Shown here piece by piece: positions 10,171-22,900 of a DNA stretch of 64,000 bases. Each line of letters starts with the position of its first letter. Within the stretch, counting starts at the first letter, position 1. Origin of the DNA: Branchiostoma floridae. Its lineage: Eukaryota; Chordata; Leptocardii; Amphioxiformes; Branchiostomatidae. The notes beneath the pieces were generated by a model. It was not told the DNA's origin. It saw nothing but the letters and a program-made list of their open reading frames with translations, and did no database searches. A program made the position numbers and the translations under genes. The stretch lies in contig NC_049987.1 of the NCBI RefSeq assembly GCF_000003815.2, positions 1,326,065-1,390,064 of the forward strand. Reading direction: 5' to 3'.

Positions 10171-12470
10171 TATATCTATCTATCTATATTGCTACTGGCC
10201 AAAACCCATTACGGGGTATCCCGGCCAGGGAGGTGCACGGTAGTGTGGCCGGTGGTGGTGCATAAGAACAAAAGGTGCAATCAATAAACGAGAACAAAAA
10301 GTGAAAAACATTGTGTCGGCCACACTATATAGATCAAGCTAAATCTGTGGGTTGGGGAGGCCCATGTGTTGGGCCAACCCCGTCTTGAAGGAGTTAAGTG
10401 TAGGTGTTGTGACTAGGTTGGTAGGTTTCTCTAGGCTCTGTGAACATTGTATATATGAATGGCGGTCTTTTCTTAGCCTTACGAATATGGATTATACAAC
10501 ATTTCTTAACACTAAATCTCAGTTGCCACATATCCGACCACTTACAGTCTATCGAGGTCCCTTTGAAGTGTTAGTTGATCTTCTTCGGTGAGAATTTGTC
10601 GGTAAATGAGGCAGTCGTCTGCAAAGAGACGTAGTTGGGAATATATTCTTTTGTCGATACCATTGATGTATATTAGAAATAGAAGCGGACCCAATACTGT
10701 GCCTTGTGGTACCCCGGATTTCACCTTGGTTGGTTTTGATAGCTCCCCATCGACCATCACGCGTTGGTGTCTATCTAGCAACAGATGATTTGATCCATTT
10801 GAGATTATTCCCCCGGATGCCATGGTATTGAAGTTTATTGATGAGTCGGTTGAATGGAACACTATCGAAGGCTTTCGAAAAGTCTAGAATAGCCAAGTCT
10901 ATCTGTTTACCTTTATCGTACCAAGCTATTATGTCCTGTAGAGTGCAAATCAGCTATGATTCGCATGAATGTCTAGCTCTGAACCCATGTTGAATAGGGA
11001 GAAGTATGTTATTACTGTCTAGGTGTTTCATGCTGGCAGAGTATATCATATGTTCAAGTAGCTTACAGCACACGCTGGTGAGGTACACTGGTCTGTAATT
11101 AGCAGGTTCACTTCTATCCCCTTTCTTGAAGATAGGATGAACATAGGTTCCACGCCAGTCTTCGGGGACGCTGCCTTTCTCTAGGGATTGGTTGAAAGTA
11201 GTTTGCAAGATTGGACTAATTTCTTTGGCATACTCTTCCAGAATCCTACATGGTATCGAGTCAGGTCCTGAAGCTTTGTGAGGATTTATTCCCTCTAGTA
11301 GCTTGTGGACCCCCTCAAGGGTGACCACTACTTGAGGCATGTCTGGGTGAGGACTGGGTCCTAGATCTGGTATTGAGGTTGTCTTATTCCGTGTATACTG
11401 ATTCATACTGTTTGTTGAGTACTTCTGATTTTAACTTACTGTCTGATATGAGGTTATTGTTGTGCTTTAGCGGTGCAATTCCTGTGGCAGATTGTTTTTC
11501 TACCTTTAATGTAATTCCAGAATTTCTTAGGGTCGTCTATTGCATTTTCCATGATTTCATCAAGATATTCATTATGAGCTCTTTTGGTTCTTTGTTTCAC
11601 TTTTCTACGTAGGCGTTTGAATTTGTCCCAGTCGTATTCGCTTTGAGACTCTTTGGCCTTCTTATACAACTTCTTCTTTTTCTTAATTGCTCTTCTTATT
11701 GGTGCGGTGACCCATGGACAATGATGTTTCCCAGATATCCTTTTCTGAGGTATATGTTTAGCAATTAGTTGCTTAAGGCCCTTTGTGAAGTATCCAGTTT
11801 TGCTCAACACTAAAGTTGGATGGTATTCTATCATGAAAGTGTTTGTCCAGTTCTTGAAGATCTTCTGAGAAAGATGTCTTGTCAACCTTTTTATATAGAT
11901 TAACTGTGCGTGGTTTCTTTTTAATTGGCTTAATATGAGTTTTCATTTTCACAGAGACTGTTTCGTGGTCACTTATACCTGGCAGGGTGTTAGCTTGTTC
12001 TACTAACTCTGGTTTAACATAAGGCCAAGATCTAATATGTTACCCCCCCCCCCCCCCCCCCATGGTTGGCGTGTGAATAATCTGGGTTAGGTCTGCTTCT
12101 AGGATCGTATCAACAAATTTCTAGTTTACGGAAAACCCATATTGAGGTGATGGAATGATAGATACAGGATTTGCATTCCAGTTTATGCCAGGTAGGTTAA
12201 AGTCACCAAATAACGCTATATTGGGGGTTGCTGATTTTGCTGTTATGTTACTTATGGACTGAGAGAGTGTTTCCATGTAATCCACTCCGGAGCTGGGAGG
12301 TCTATATGCCGAACCAATACACAAGGTCGGTATCCCGCCTGTTGAATGATTGCCCATACTACAAATCAAGCTTGAAGTTGAGGGTAAGGTACAGCTGTGC
12401 TTCATACTTTATGCCAGATAAAGTAGAAATATATGTAAATGCCTGTGTTACACCATCATGAAGATAGAAA
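10171..12470 (-). mobile_element. Broken CR1/L2-like LINE (LINE-D)
   Basis: Read on the minus strand, the domains run in LINE ORF2 order. An endonuclease piece (12405-12121) carries IGSAYRPPSS and LFGDFNLPGINWN. A linker follows (11885-11454), then RT fingers (11406-10954) with NPHKASGPDSIP and FKKGDRSEPANYRPV, then the palm (10862-10542) with SGVPQGTVLGPLLFLIYIN and the FADD catalytic motif. Frameshifts or stops separate each piece. Near 10430-10445 the frame jumps directly to the last residues (TLNSFKTGLAQHMG, then a stop), so roughly the RT thumb region has been deleted. The 3' end is a (GATA)n tail at 10171-10190. A run of 19 C at 12043-12061 interrupts the endonuclease. The element is dead. 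Confidence 0.85.
12043..12061. repeat. Poly-C homopolymer run (19 bp)
   Basis: Nineteen consecutive C residues lie inside the endonuclease region of LINE-D. On the minus strand they encode a Gly run just before NILDLGLM, a block conserved in LINE endonucleases, so this is an expansion within former coding sequence. Confidence 0.9.
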
Positions 12471-12479
12471 GGGGTGTTG

Positions 12480-14370
12480 CAGTCACAAGGAAATTTGCTA
12501 GGACAAAATAGGATACTGTATTCTAAAAAGTGTTACACATTTGCCAGTGATGTGGTCCCTAATCAGGGGTTCTTTTAATTAGTTTCTTCACTGTCTCTAA
12601 CCTTCCTCTTTATCAGCTTAAATATACTACCATCAATTATACTACCATCAATAAAACGGACGTCTAAAGGCATTGGATACTCATACATCTTGGTATGTTC
12701 CTCTCAGCGGCCCCGGCTGAACTTTCTAACTTCCTATCAGTATAAAAATGAATTTTAAATCTTAAGGCCCTCAGTGAACAACTGCCTGATGTGGCTAACA
12801 TGTACTCCCATTCCAATGTCAACTGTCGCCACAACACGAACATTGCAAGAGGTTACAAAAGTACCCTTACTTTGCGCTCATGACTTACGCATCGGTTCCA
12901 CTGTTACAGCTATCCAATAAGTTTCACTTCTTCATCTAAAGTCAAGACTACAGAGTCCCTAGTGTCAATTTAGGTTGCAACGCAGCCTAAGTTACCTAAG
13001 AAAACTAATGTTCGCATGGATGTCATCTACAGAATTTACTTGCAATGGCCTTACCAACTTTACAAAGACCTTCGTATGCTACTGCTACATTTTTGTAAAC
13101 TTCAAAGTGAATGTCGAATTCTGCTTCCGTGATGGCTGTTCTGTAAGTTAATAACTTCTATTTTAATCCTCCGTAGTTCACCCTACTAATACTATTTTCG
13201 TTATCACAACTATCTTCGCCCGCACTACCACCCTCATGCGCACTACTACCTTCTTCCTCACTTTCGTCATTTCGTAGTGCTGGCTGTATTCTGTTGTGAG
13301 AATGCTGGGTCCAATCCTGGTCGTGTGACTTCGGTGTAGCTCTGTAGCTGAAGGTGCTCCCTGTCTTCCGCAGGGTGTGAGACTCTCGGAACTTGGGGTT
13401 CGCCTCCAGTCTTGCCTACAGGATATGGCAGAGTCCAAGGCCACCCTCTTCGTCTAACTATAAAGTAACTCCGCTCCACAGTATTATCTCCCCTTTCGCC
13501 ATTAGGACGATTTCCCTGGATTCCTACAGCTATGGTACAAATGGATTTGTTGCCCGTTAAAATTTGAAATGTCACCAAGTTTATCGTCGGTTCAAGTATA
13601 ACTATATGCCGTGTAGAGGTTAAGCAGTTATCGCGGATCTTAAATACCCTTTATCTAAGTAGGATAATTTCCGTCGCTACCAACAATACAAAACTGTCTC
13701 TATAATTTCTGCTAGGCATATTTCAAAACACGCAACAAGCAGGGGACAGTGGTGTCGTCTTGAATCTCAGCGTCTGCTCCTCCCGCGGATGTTCTGAACC
13801 CGCACTTGCTATAACAGTTATTAATTGTCAACCACAGCTTTCCACGCATCTCTGGTCATTTCGATGGTATCAAGTGATAATGCCGATCATATTGCTGGTA
13901 AAAGTATCCATCGCCCTCATGTCCCCTGCAACATCTCCCCCTTTCAATGTCAGGGTGCCATTTGGGAGTGCGCTGTAAAACAATTCCAATTCGTCGCAAT
14001 TGTAATACAATGTAGCAAAGTCGCGGATAGCAAGGCAGAATCAAGCATGGAAAACAAAGCTGAAGGGGGTGATGTGGGATAGCTAAAGCTAGATGCGGAT
14101 GACTCCAGATCTGGCTTGTTCATTCAACTGGGAGTCAATTGTCGTTGTCAATAGGTTGCTTGTAGTCATCCATACAACAACTCAGGGAACATCCAAAATG
14201 TCCTCGGAAATGGAAGCGGTTTGCCAGGAACTGAGTGTTACGAAAGATATGAGGCTCCCTATTGAAGGCATATTGATCCAACTTGTATGCATCATGAACT
14301 TGAACTGACATTTGGTGACTTGCTAAATCTAGTTAGGAAAATTTGAAAGGGATGACGTAGGAATTCGCAA
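12480..14370. other. Non-coding stretch
   Basis: No gene or bounded element is supported. 13165-13265 is a pyrimidine-rich, degenerate (ACTACC)-like tract. Minus-strand frames at 13178-13578 are open for about 100 codons but have no motif. GGTCCAATCC at about 13307 resembles a pol III B box, yet no convincing A box precedes it. Frames at 13760-14082 are similarly unremarkable. Confidence 0.4.
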
Positions 14371-14376
14371 CTGGAA

Positions 14377-15660
14377 ATCATCATCATCATCCTTTATTGA
14401 TTTCAACATAGCAGACAAAATAGCAGCCTGAATAGCGTTGAAATTTACAACATAAAAACCGTATATATACAATAAGAAACAATATACTAAAGTAGTAAAC
14501 AACATCTCCGACGTTAAGTAGCCATTGTTACTGCCTACATGTCTACAGTCTTGTTGTACAGCTTGATAGCTGTGTGCAGGAAAGAGTTCTGAAGTCTTTT
14601 AGTTCTAGCTGGGGGGATGGAGAAAGTGTTTTTGTTTCTCAGTGATCGTCCCGTGGCAGTTGATCTGGAAGGTGGAACTATGTCGTGTAGGGGATGGTCA
14701 ACATCCAACATTTGTGTGAAAAGTTTGACAGCTGCATCCTCGCGTCGCGACTGGAGGGTGGGTAGGTCGGGCACATCGCGCCTGCCCGCTCGGCTGATGA
14801 TCCGTAGAGCCCGCTGTTGGACTCTCTGCATTGCGCGTTCCTGTTCCTTGCTACAGCCTACAAGGAGGACATTACCGTACTCGAGGACTGGGCGCACGAG
14901 GGACACGTAGATAGTCACTAGGTCGGCGACACTGGTCCCTTGCTTTGCAAGTAGTCTCAAGAAGTGCAGTCTACGGGAGGCTTTAGTAACCATTGAGGTT
15001 ACTTGTTCTTGCAGGGTGAGATTTTTGTCCAAGATGAAGCCCAGACCTTTTGCGGAGGCGACCCACGGAACGCACACACACCCGAGGGTTAACCTTGGTG
15101 GGCTGGGAACGGATCTGCAGACACAGATTTGTAGCAGTTGGCTCTTCTTCCCGTTTAGCAACATGTTGTTGGTGTCAGCCCACGAGTCGAGATGAGATGT
15201 CTCTTCCTCAAGTGATTTGTCTTCGATGGCTTGAGGTACTGATAGAGTTCTGGACATTCCGACATCGTCCGCATAGCCCACATTCATAGTGTCAGGATGT
15301 ACTGTTGTCCTTGAGCTCATAAGGAGTAGGAAAAGGTACGGGGACAGTACACCACCTTGTGGGACACCAGACGTCGGCTCCTTCCAGGTACTGGCCACGC
15401 CATTGACTACTACCCTCTGACGCCGACAGCTGAGGTAGCTGTGGATCCAAGACACCATGCGTGGAGTGGCCTGGATATCGATCACACGCTGTAGCAGTAT
15501 GGCATGATCGACTCGATCGAAGGCTTTAGACATGTCAGCAAATAAAGCTCTGACCACAGTTGGCTTCTTAAAATCCAGCGCAGTTAGCCAAGTTTGTACC
15601 ATACGCACAAGAGCGATCGTAGTTGAAGAGCCCCTCATGTACGCGTACTGATCTTTAATG
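14377..15660 (-). mobile_element. LINE-C, 3' part (RT palm to C-terminus)
   Basis: The minus frame 15660-14535 is open for about 375 codons. It opens with IKDQYAYMRGSSTT (RT block 2-3) and continues with FADMSKAFDRVDH (block A, catalytic Asp), SGVPQGGVLSPYLF (block B) and VGYADDV (block C, catalytic Asp pair). The thumb region and C-terminal ARTKRLQNSFLHTAIKLYN block follow. The 3' UTR ends in AATAAAGG and a tail of about five ATG units (14377-14390). The style is CR1/L2-like (jockey superfamily). Upstream the frame stops abruptly at 15660, where the (AGTAG)n tail of LINE-PHD begins. The missing upstream part resumes at 27302, so this is the downstream half of a split element. Confidence 0.85.
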
Positions 15661-16885
15661 AGTAGAGTAGAGTAGAGTAGACGTCCTTCGGTTGAGTAGG
15701 AGTTCGCACTCCATGGAACCGCTCCTGATCAACTGCTTCTTCCTCTCTGCAATCAGCTGACTGTGATGTTTGGTTTATGGGGATTATCCAAGGCCCTGTA
15801 GTTGTACACTACTGCGTGGTTCTCCATCAGTCTGTCAAGTCTTATCTAAAAACTGTTTACTGACGGTGCTGTNNNNNNNNNNNNNNNNNNNNNNNNNNNN
15901 NNNNNNNNNNNNNNNNNNNNNNNNNNNNNNNNNNNNNNNNNNNNNNNNNNNNNNNNNNNNNNNNNNNNNNNNNNNNNNNNNNNNNNNNNNNNNNNNNNNN
16001 NNNNNNNNNNNNNCTTTGTGTATACAGTCCATGCACATATTTGTACGTATTGATGAGGTCTTTCCTCAGCCGTCGATACAGTAGTGTTGGCAATTTCAAG
16101 GCTCGGAGTCTTTCTTCATATGATAGGTCCTTCAGACCGGGAACCCTTTTCGTCGCTCTCCTTTGCACATTTTCTAAGAGGTCAGTCAATCTCCACGTAC
16201 TCGGGGACCATATCGGGCCACCATACTCAATGTGGGGTCTTATTAGTGACTTATATAACAGAGTGAAGATTTCCTTATCCACATGGTGGAATGTTCGCCA
16301 CATGATACCCGCCATTTGATTGGCCTTTGATGCTATGGATAAGATGTGATTTTCAAACATCAAGTCTTGATCTATAGTAATTCACAGATCTTTTTCCTCT
16401 TTGTTGAAGGTCAGGTTCACCTTCGCCGCAGACTGGTCAATCATGTGGTATGTAAACTCTGGGTGCTTAGAGCCCACCCTCAGAACAATACATTTGCTGG
16501 GGTGGAACCTTAATTGCCACTTGTTTGCCCATTCTTGCAAGCTGTTAAGGTCTTTCTGTAGGTATTCACAGTCCTTGATGTTACATACACTTCGATAAAC
16601 TTTCGTGTCGTCTGCAAAAAGTTTTGATTTGCTCTGTACTACTTCTGGCATGTCGTTGATGAAAAGTGTAAATAGAACCGGACCGAGAACGCTACCCTGC
16701 GGTACTCCGCTAGTGACATTTGCCCAACTTGAGCGTGCTCCGTTCACGCAAACTCGCTGCTTACGTTCCGTCAGGAAAGACCTCACCCATTGGAGCATGT
16801 TACCACATATCCCGTAGCTTTCGACCTTTCTCAGTAGTCTCTCAATTGGTACCGAGTCAAAAGCTTTTTGGAAATCGAGATATAT
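15661..16885 (-). pseudogene. LINE-PHD ORF2, RT palm and C-terminus
   Basis: The minus frame starts at the LINE-ES insertion point with IYLDFQKAFDSVP (RT block A). It continues through SGVPQGSVLGPVLFTLFIND (block B) and LFADDTKVYRS (block C). A second frame (from about 16363) carries KSLIRPHIEYGGPIWSP and VQRRATKRVPGLK, the conserved thumb and C-terminal blocks of CR1-like ORF2 proteins. A frame change near 16380 and a TAG codon close to the C-terminus (just after VNSF) disable it. 141 unknown bases interrupt the C-terminal coding part. Its upstream half is at 23630-25432. Confidence 0.85.
15873..16013. other. Assembly gap
   Basis: 141 N residues fall inside the C-terminal coding region of LINE-PHD ORF2. 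The true length is unknown. Confidence 0.99.
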
Positions 16886-16888
16886 AAA

Positions 16889-16902
16889 CCAAGATGGCGG
16901 CG
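16889..16902 (+). promoter_or_regulatory. YY1-like motif at the 5' end of LINE-ES
   Basis: CCAAGATGGCGGC lies within the first 17 bases of the element. It matches the YY1 consensus (AAGATGGCGGC). In mammalian L1 a YY1 site near the 5' end sets the transcription start. The same role here is an inference from position only. Confidence 0.45.
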
Positions 16903-17113
16903 ACGACGGTCATGGCGATCGCACGCTCCTGCTAGAATAAGTTAAATTGTGTCTAACCGTGCGATCCATTTATTATTTTACATTCTACTAGTTTGCTGAT
17001 GTAAGTTCCTTCTATTTGAGTAGTTTTTTGCGTACTTTTGTCTATTTTCGCTGCAAATACGGCGGTAATTTAGGAGCAACACAAAACCCAAGCCGACCCA
17101 AACGCTCGGAACA

Positions 17114-17324
17114 ATGGCGACCGTTGGAAGTGACCCTGAAAAGTTGTACTCGGCACTCGGAGTTTCACCCACAGCGACTCACGATGAAATTGTCGCTGCC
17201 TACAAGACAGAGCTTCTGTTTGTACGAAGAAACACGCAAGCTCAGCAGGACAGACAGCGTCTTCAAGGAAGCTGATGCAAAGCACAAAGAGGTGAGAAAG
17301 GGTTCTTTCGGACGCTTCCCGTAG
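17114..17324 (+). pseudogene. J-domain-like fragment near the 5' end of LINE-ES
   Basis: A short frame from ATG at 17114 to a stop at 17273-17275 (53 codons) reads DPEKLYSALGVSPTATHDEI and then VAAYKTEL. This closely resembles helices I and II of DnaJ-type J domains. The HPD tripeptide that should follow is absent. In the next frame VFKEADAKHKEV resembles J-domain helix III, so a frameshift in between is likely. AAAGAG followed by GTGAGA at about 17290 could be a former splice donor. It may be the start of ORF1, or a host exon captured at the 5' end. Confidence 0.45.
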
Positions 17325-17447
17325 ACAGCAGTACAACGACAGCCATACCATCCCTGACGCGCCAAGATTCTCCAAGAAATCGCTGAAACAGCCTAGGAAC
17401 TATTGTATACAACACAACGCTCAAAGTATCAGTATATATCTCCCCCC

Positions 17448-19652
17448 CAATCATGCGAATTCCTGCCTTTCTAAATGTGAGGAATTCTACAACACTCGAG
17501 CAAAAGACGAGTCCAGTGACGGTCATCACATCAAAACTACGTTTGTTGATACCCAAACCAAACAGTCGGTTGGTACTGTGAGCATCAAAATCTACGAATC
17601 GACCCAGAAGTTGCTGATTCAAGGTTCGGCGTACTTGCTTTGGTTTTCGGAAGTGTTTCCTGTTCTCCGACAGAAGGTACAACAGAACATTAGTTCCACT
17701 CCTCTCGTGAACAATAACACGGTTGTTTCATCTCAGTACACAAGTCTGGAGGATTCTATAACGACTGTGAATAGCAGCACTACACTTTGCCAAACATGTG
17801 ATCAACCCCTTGCGTCTGATGTGTGTCCGCTGTGCAGAACTGTACCTAAAGGTTTGCTTGATGTAAACAGTAATGAGACTGAAGTTGTATCTGACAATTC
17901 GTCTAACACTCAGACAAATGTGGCGGATCGGTGTTTCTCTTCTAATTGCTCTATTGTTCAAGACAGTGTAAACAAGCTGGAAACGTGTCTAGTTGATTCA
18001 ATCGCCGACAGAAAAGCGTTTGAGGACTCTATTTCACAACGGCTGTCTGTCCTTGAAGACAAACTGAAAACCTCCGGCCAAAACCACAGGTGTAGCGGTC
18101 TCACTATCGAAGAAGGGAAGAAGCTGAAAGATGACATTGTGCGTCTTGAAAGGGAAAAGCGCGATCTTGATTATGAAGTCAAGACGTTACGACACAGAAT
18201 CGACGAATTAGCCGAGACCACATCAAAGCGGCAAGTGACATCGGCGGCAACCCAAACCAGGGGGAATCAGGATTCAGAACGCGCCGACAGGCTAATCCGC
18301 GAAGTGGCGACAATAAAGGTACACAACAGATTCGAGNNNNNNNNNNNNNNNNNNNNNNNNNNNNNNNNNNNNNNNNNNNNNNNNNNNNNNNNNNNNNNNN
18401 NNNNNNNNNNNNNNNNNNNNNNNNNNNNNNNNNNNNNNNNNNNNNNNNNNNNNNNNNNNNNNNNNNNNNNNNNNNNNNNNNNNNNNNNNNNNNNNNNNNN
18501 NNNNNNNNNNNNNNNNNNNNNNNNNNNNNNNNNNNNNNNNNNNNNNNNNNNNNNNNNNNNNNNNNNNNNNNNNNNNNNNNNNNNNNNNNNNNNNNNNNNN
18601 NNNNNNNNNNNNNNNNNNNNNNNNNNNNNNNNNNNNNNNNNNNNNNNTGATCCAAAGGTCATTTTGTAGCCGGTCCGACGAATGACATACGGGATCTAGA
18701 GACGCTACATTTGGTGACAGAGAACTTCGCGAACTAATCCAGGGTAACCCACGAGAAGTATCCACGCACCAACCTTGTCATATCTTCAGTACTACCAAGA
18801 GATGACCCCACCCTCCAACGATTTGGCGATGACGTCAACACCTTCCTGAAGGTCGCCGCTGATGAGACGTCTTACATTCACACCATAGACAACTCAAACT
18901 TCGCCGCCTCTGGGACCATCAAGAGACCCCTGTACTCATCAGACGGATATCATCTCAACAGAAATGGGATTCGGGTTCTGGCTGCCAACATAAAGCGAAC
19001 GATCAACCCCCTCGTAGGCCTGGGCCATTACATGGGCCGAAGGAACGACCCTATCAACAACAACCAACCTACAGCAAACATCAAGCTAAGTTCTCCGAAC
19101 CGCTCGTACAGAGACGCAGTAGTCGGTGCACAGATGGGCAGACCCAGCCAGACACCTCCCCGATTCCAACCACCTTCCCGATCCCAACCCGCTCCAAGAC
19201 CAACTCAGCCTCCTACTCGCTCCCAACCTGCTCCAACTTCAAGTCACCACCCCGTGCACGGACAGGAACGCCCTGCACCGGCACCTGAGAAAGCCCCGAC
19301 AGAAAGTATGCCTGTCATTTCTACCGAACCTTCAACACAGAGAACAGGACAGACGGTCGATGCGCCAAGGGTTAGCGGCCCTATGACCATGCAAGGGTCA
19401 AAGTCCTCTACTTCGAATGGCCAGACGGGGGAAGCAGCGATCACACCCAGACACCGTGCAGGACCCTGGAACCAGCCCCCACCCTCCGGACCTTGGAGCC
19501 GGCCCATGTTCCAGCCTCCTCCCGTGCCCTGGGGACCCCCTCCTACGAACGCCAACTTCCCCATCTCGCCCCGACATCCACCGCCGATGAACCTACCGCC
19601 CTGGCCATGGCACCCAAGTATGATGTGGCCGCCGATGTTCGCCATGTGGTAG
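17448..19652 (+). pseudogene. LINE-ES ORF1: zinc ribbon, coiled coil, SGNH esterase-like, Pro-rich tail
   Basis: An open plus frame runs from about 17448 into the gap. An N-terminal part with VGTVSIKIYESTQKLLIQG precedes a zinc-ribbon-like CQTCDQPLASDVCPLC. A charged coiled coil follows (about 18010-18235). After the gap the frame carries PTNDIRDLETLH, like SGNH block III, and SSDGYHLNRNGIRVLAANIK, like SGNH block V with its catalytic Asp-x-x-His. A Pro/Gln-rich tail ends at 19652. A TAA at about 18735 interrupts the esterase part, and the catalytic Ser block would lie in the gap. Esterase-type ORF1 proteins are known from CR1/L2-like LINEs. The frame change across the gap may only reflect its arbitrary length. 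Confidence 0.75.
18337..18647. other. Assembly gap
   Basis: 311 N residues sit inside LINE-ES ORF1, between the coiled coil and the esterase-like domain. Open frames reported across it on the minus strand are artefacts of the N run. Confidence 0.99.
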
Positions 19653-19983
19653 GATGTATACTGGGACTGTACCTTGCGTCACCCTATGTGCCTTTACTTT
19701 TGAATTCCCTTTTTTATTTTTGCTTGTTATCTCTTTAAGAACTGCTAGACTCATTGTCTGTTAACGTTGGTATTTAATCTCCGGGGGGCTTATGATAACG
19801 TTGGTATTTCATAAACATATACCAGTAGTTTTAGACTTCCTATTTATAGTATCTCACTGAAGGTTTAGAATGTATTGTCATAGTATCTCTATTTAAATGT
19901 TTAACTAGTTAAGTATTGTCAAGTATTGTGGATTCGGACCGCAAAGACACAATTTTTCTTAGTACTAGTACTTTATCAACAGT

Positions 19984-22900
19984 ATGAAAACATTCACAGG
20001 CGGAAGCAAAAGTTTTGGTGCCTGGAACGTTCACGGTTTAGGTACCAAATTAGAGGATATAGATTTCGTGTCTTATGTAAACAAGTTTGACTTCTTCTCG
20101 CTCCTAGAAACCTGGAGCACAGACAACACAAAAATCAACATTCCCGGCTACAGTTATTTCCACCAATGCAGACAAAAAAACAAGCGAGCTAAGCGCTCCT
20201 CGGGGGGTATAATATTCTTTTACAAGAGAGAGTACAGAAACTACGTCAAGAAAGCACAATCCAAATCTACAGATGTTCTCTGGGTACAGATAGACCGAAA
20301 GCTACTGGGCCTACCAAAAGACTTGTTTATTTGTTCGGCATATATTAGTCCATGTGCATCGACCACCCACAAATACGCAGAAAATCATACATTAGAAATC
20401 CTAGAAAGCGAAATATCTAGATATAGTTCAGACGGATTTATTTTACTTGGCGGCGACTTAAACGCTCGTCTTGGTGATTTGCGCGATTATGTAGATGATA
20501 GCACTCCTGACGATTGTAATCCAGACAGCTTCCCTTACTCCTCGGATAGACAACACATGGATAAGGCCCCTCCGAATAAATTCGGCAGGCATATTGCTGA
20601 CCTATGTGTTCAAGCTAACCTAAGAGTTCTAAACGGGAGGGTGGCTGGGGATTTACAGGGGAAATTTACCTGCCATCAACCGCGTGGAAGCAGCACGGTT
20701 GACTACATAATTTGCAGTCAGTCCCTGATCCCACATATCTTATCGTTTCACATAAAACCATTAACGTTATTCTCTGATCACTGCATGGTTTGGGCATTAA
20801 TCCAATCAAAATCAACAAATCACTCCTATCAAGAAAGCCGGAACATATCAAATGCAAAACCTCTCCCCAAACAGTATAAATGGAACGATAAATCAGCCCA
20901 GAAGTTCCTTTCTTCTCTCGGCCAGTCTCATTTTGTCGATAGACTACGTTTACTTTGTTCTAACGTTCCAAACAACACACTGCACAAAAACTCAAATTTC
21001 CAGGTGTTTCAAGGGACTTACACACCTGTGAAATGTTCTGTGTCCTGGCTGTGTACATGGCTTTCCTGGTTCGGCGTGTAATGTCCCTGTTTTTTCTGGT
21101 TTGACAAAACCTGCATGGAAATGACAAGGGAAGTGAAAAACATAGCATCTTTACTGGAAAAAAAATCCGTCGAATCCAGACATAAGGGGTAGATTCTTCA
21201 AAAGTAAAAAAGAATATAAGAAATTGCTAAAAAAGAAAAAACGAGATTTCCACCAACAAATCATGGATCAATTGTCTTCACTAAGGGAAAGAAATCCGAG
21301 TGCATTCTGGAATTTGATAAATAAACTGAAACCAGGAAAGCCAAATGACGATAACCAGATTACAGAAGAGGAATGGGTAAACCACTTCAAGAATCTTGAC
21401 AAATTTCCTGATAGCCCTACAGACAACGGCCTTCCCAGTGAAAACATTCAAACAGACTTTTCGACCACCCCACCAAACTCGTCAGAACTAGATTCCGCAA
21501 TTACCCCAGAAGAATTGGACACCGCAGTCTTAAAACTAAAAAACAATAAGTCAAGCGGCAATGACAGAATTTTGAATGAAATGCTAAAATCTGGTAAAAT
21601 GTTGCTTAAAGAACCTATACTCCACTTGTTTAACACTTGCTTACAAAATGGTCATTTCCCGCAAGAATGGTCAGTAAGTCATATTGTTCCTATCCACAAG
21701 TCAGAATACACCTCCCTGCCAGATAACTACAGAGGGATTTCTATAATCAGCTGTTTAGGGAAATTATTCTCCTCCATTCTAAATTCACGCCTTGTCAAAT
21801 ACGCAGAACACAATAACCTCTTCCAGCCACACCAAGCAGGCTTCAGACAAAACTTTAGAACTACCGATAATCTGTTTGTTTTAAGTACACTAGTTACCAA
21901 ATATCTAAACAAAAACCGTCAACTTTACGCTTGCTTCATTGATTTTAGCAAAGCATTTGATTCCGTTTGGAGAAACGGCCTCTTGTTTAAATTGAGTAAA
22001 CTCGGTATTGGTGGTAAATTTCTAAAAGTAATAGAAGGCATGTATTCAAAGACTATAAACTGCGTTAAATCTAAAAATGGATTGACTGAAACTTTTGTTA
22101 CTAACTGTGGTGTGAGACAAGGGTGTAACTTAAGCCCTACATTATTTAACCTTTTTCTAAGCGATATTGTGTCCCAATTTGACGGTGCTCCTTGTAATCC
22201 CCCACTTATGCACAGCAAAACTGTCCCATGCTTGTTGTATGCTGACGACTTGGTAATTTTTTCCGAGTCCAAACAGGGATTACAGCATTCCTTGAACAAT
22301 CTGGAAAATTATTGTGCACTTTGGAAATTAAAAGTAAATCTTAGGAAAACAAAAATTATTGTATTTACAAAGGGTGGCAGTCTACCTAAAAACTGTTCTC
22401 TCCTGTTTGATAATCGTGAAATAGAAATTGTAACTTGTTATACTTATCTTGGTATTATTGTGAGTGCAGCTGGCACGTTTAAAGCTAACAACAAATACCT
22501 GAGTGGCAAAGGTCTGAAGGCTTTATTCGGAATAAAACAATCTTTAGATAAAGCCACCGCCTCATTACCAGTTAGAAACAAACTTTTCGATGCATGTGTC
22601 AAACCTATTCTACTTTATGGCTCAGAAATATGGGGCGCATTTAAAAGCCCTAAAACCTGTCCCATTGAATCTGTTCACCTTAAATTCTGCAAACAAGCAC
22701 TAAATGTCCCCAGACCAGCATCTAACCTTCCACAAGAGCGGAATTAGGGAGGTACCCCATTCAACTGGAAGCCTCCCTGAACGCTATCAAACACTTTCTA
22801 AGAATCCGTCAAAACGTGCCAGCTGACAGTCTACAAGCCAACGCCCTATCTTGTCAATTACAACTAGATGATAATGGAAATAAGTGCTGGGCGTCCGGCG

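Noticed and set aside
13267-13578. tRNA-derived SINE or a 103-codon gene
   Set aside because: A single B-box-like sequence is present, but no A box, tail or duplication was found, and the frame has no recognisable domain.
18179-18765. Long minus-strand frames around 18.2-18.7 kb
   Set aside because: They are created by the 311-N assembly gap and run antisense to LINE-ES ORF1.
19244-19645. Gly-rich minus-strand protein
   Set aside because: It is the antisense shadow of the Pro-rich tail of LINE-ES ORF1.
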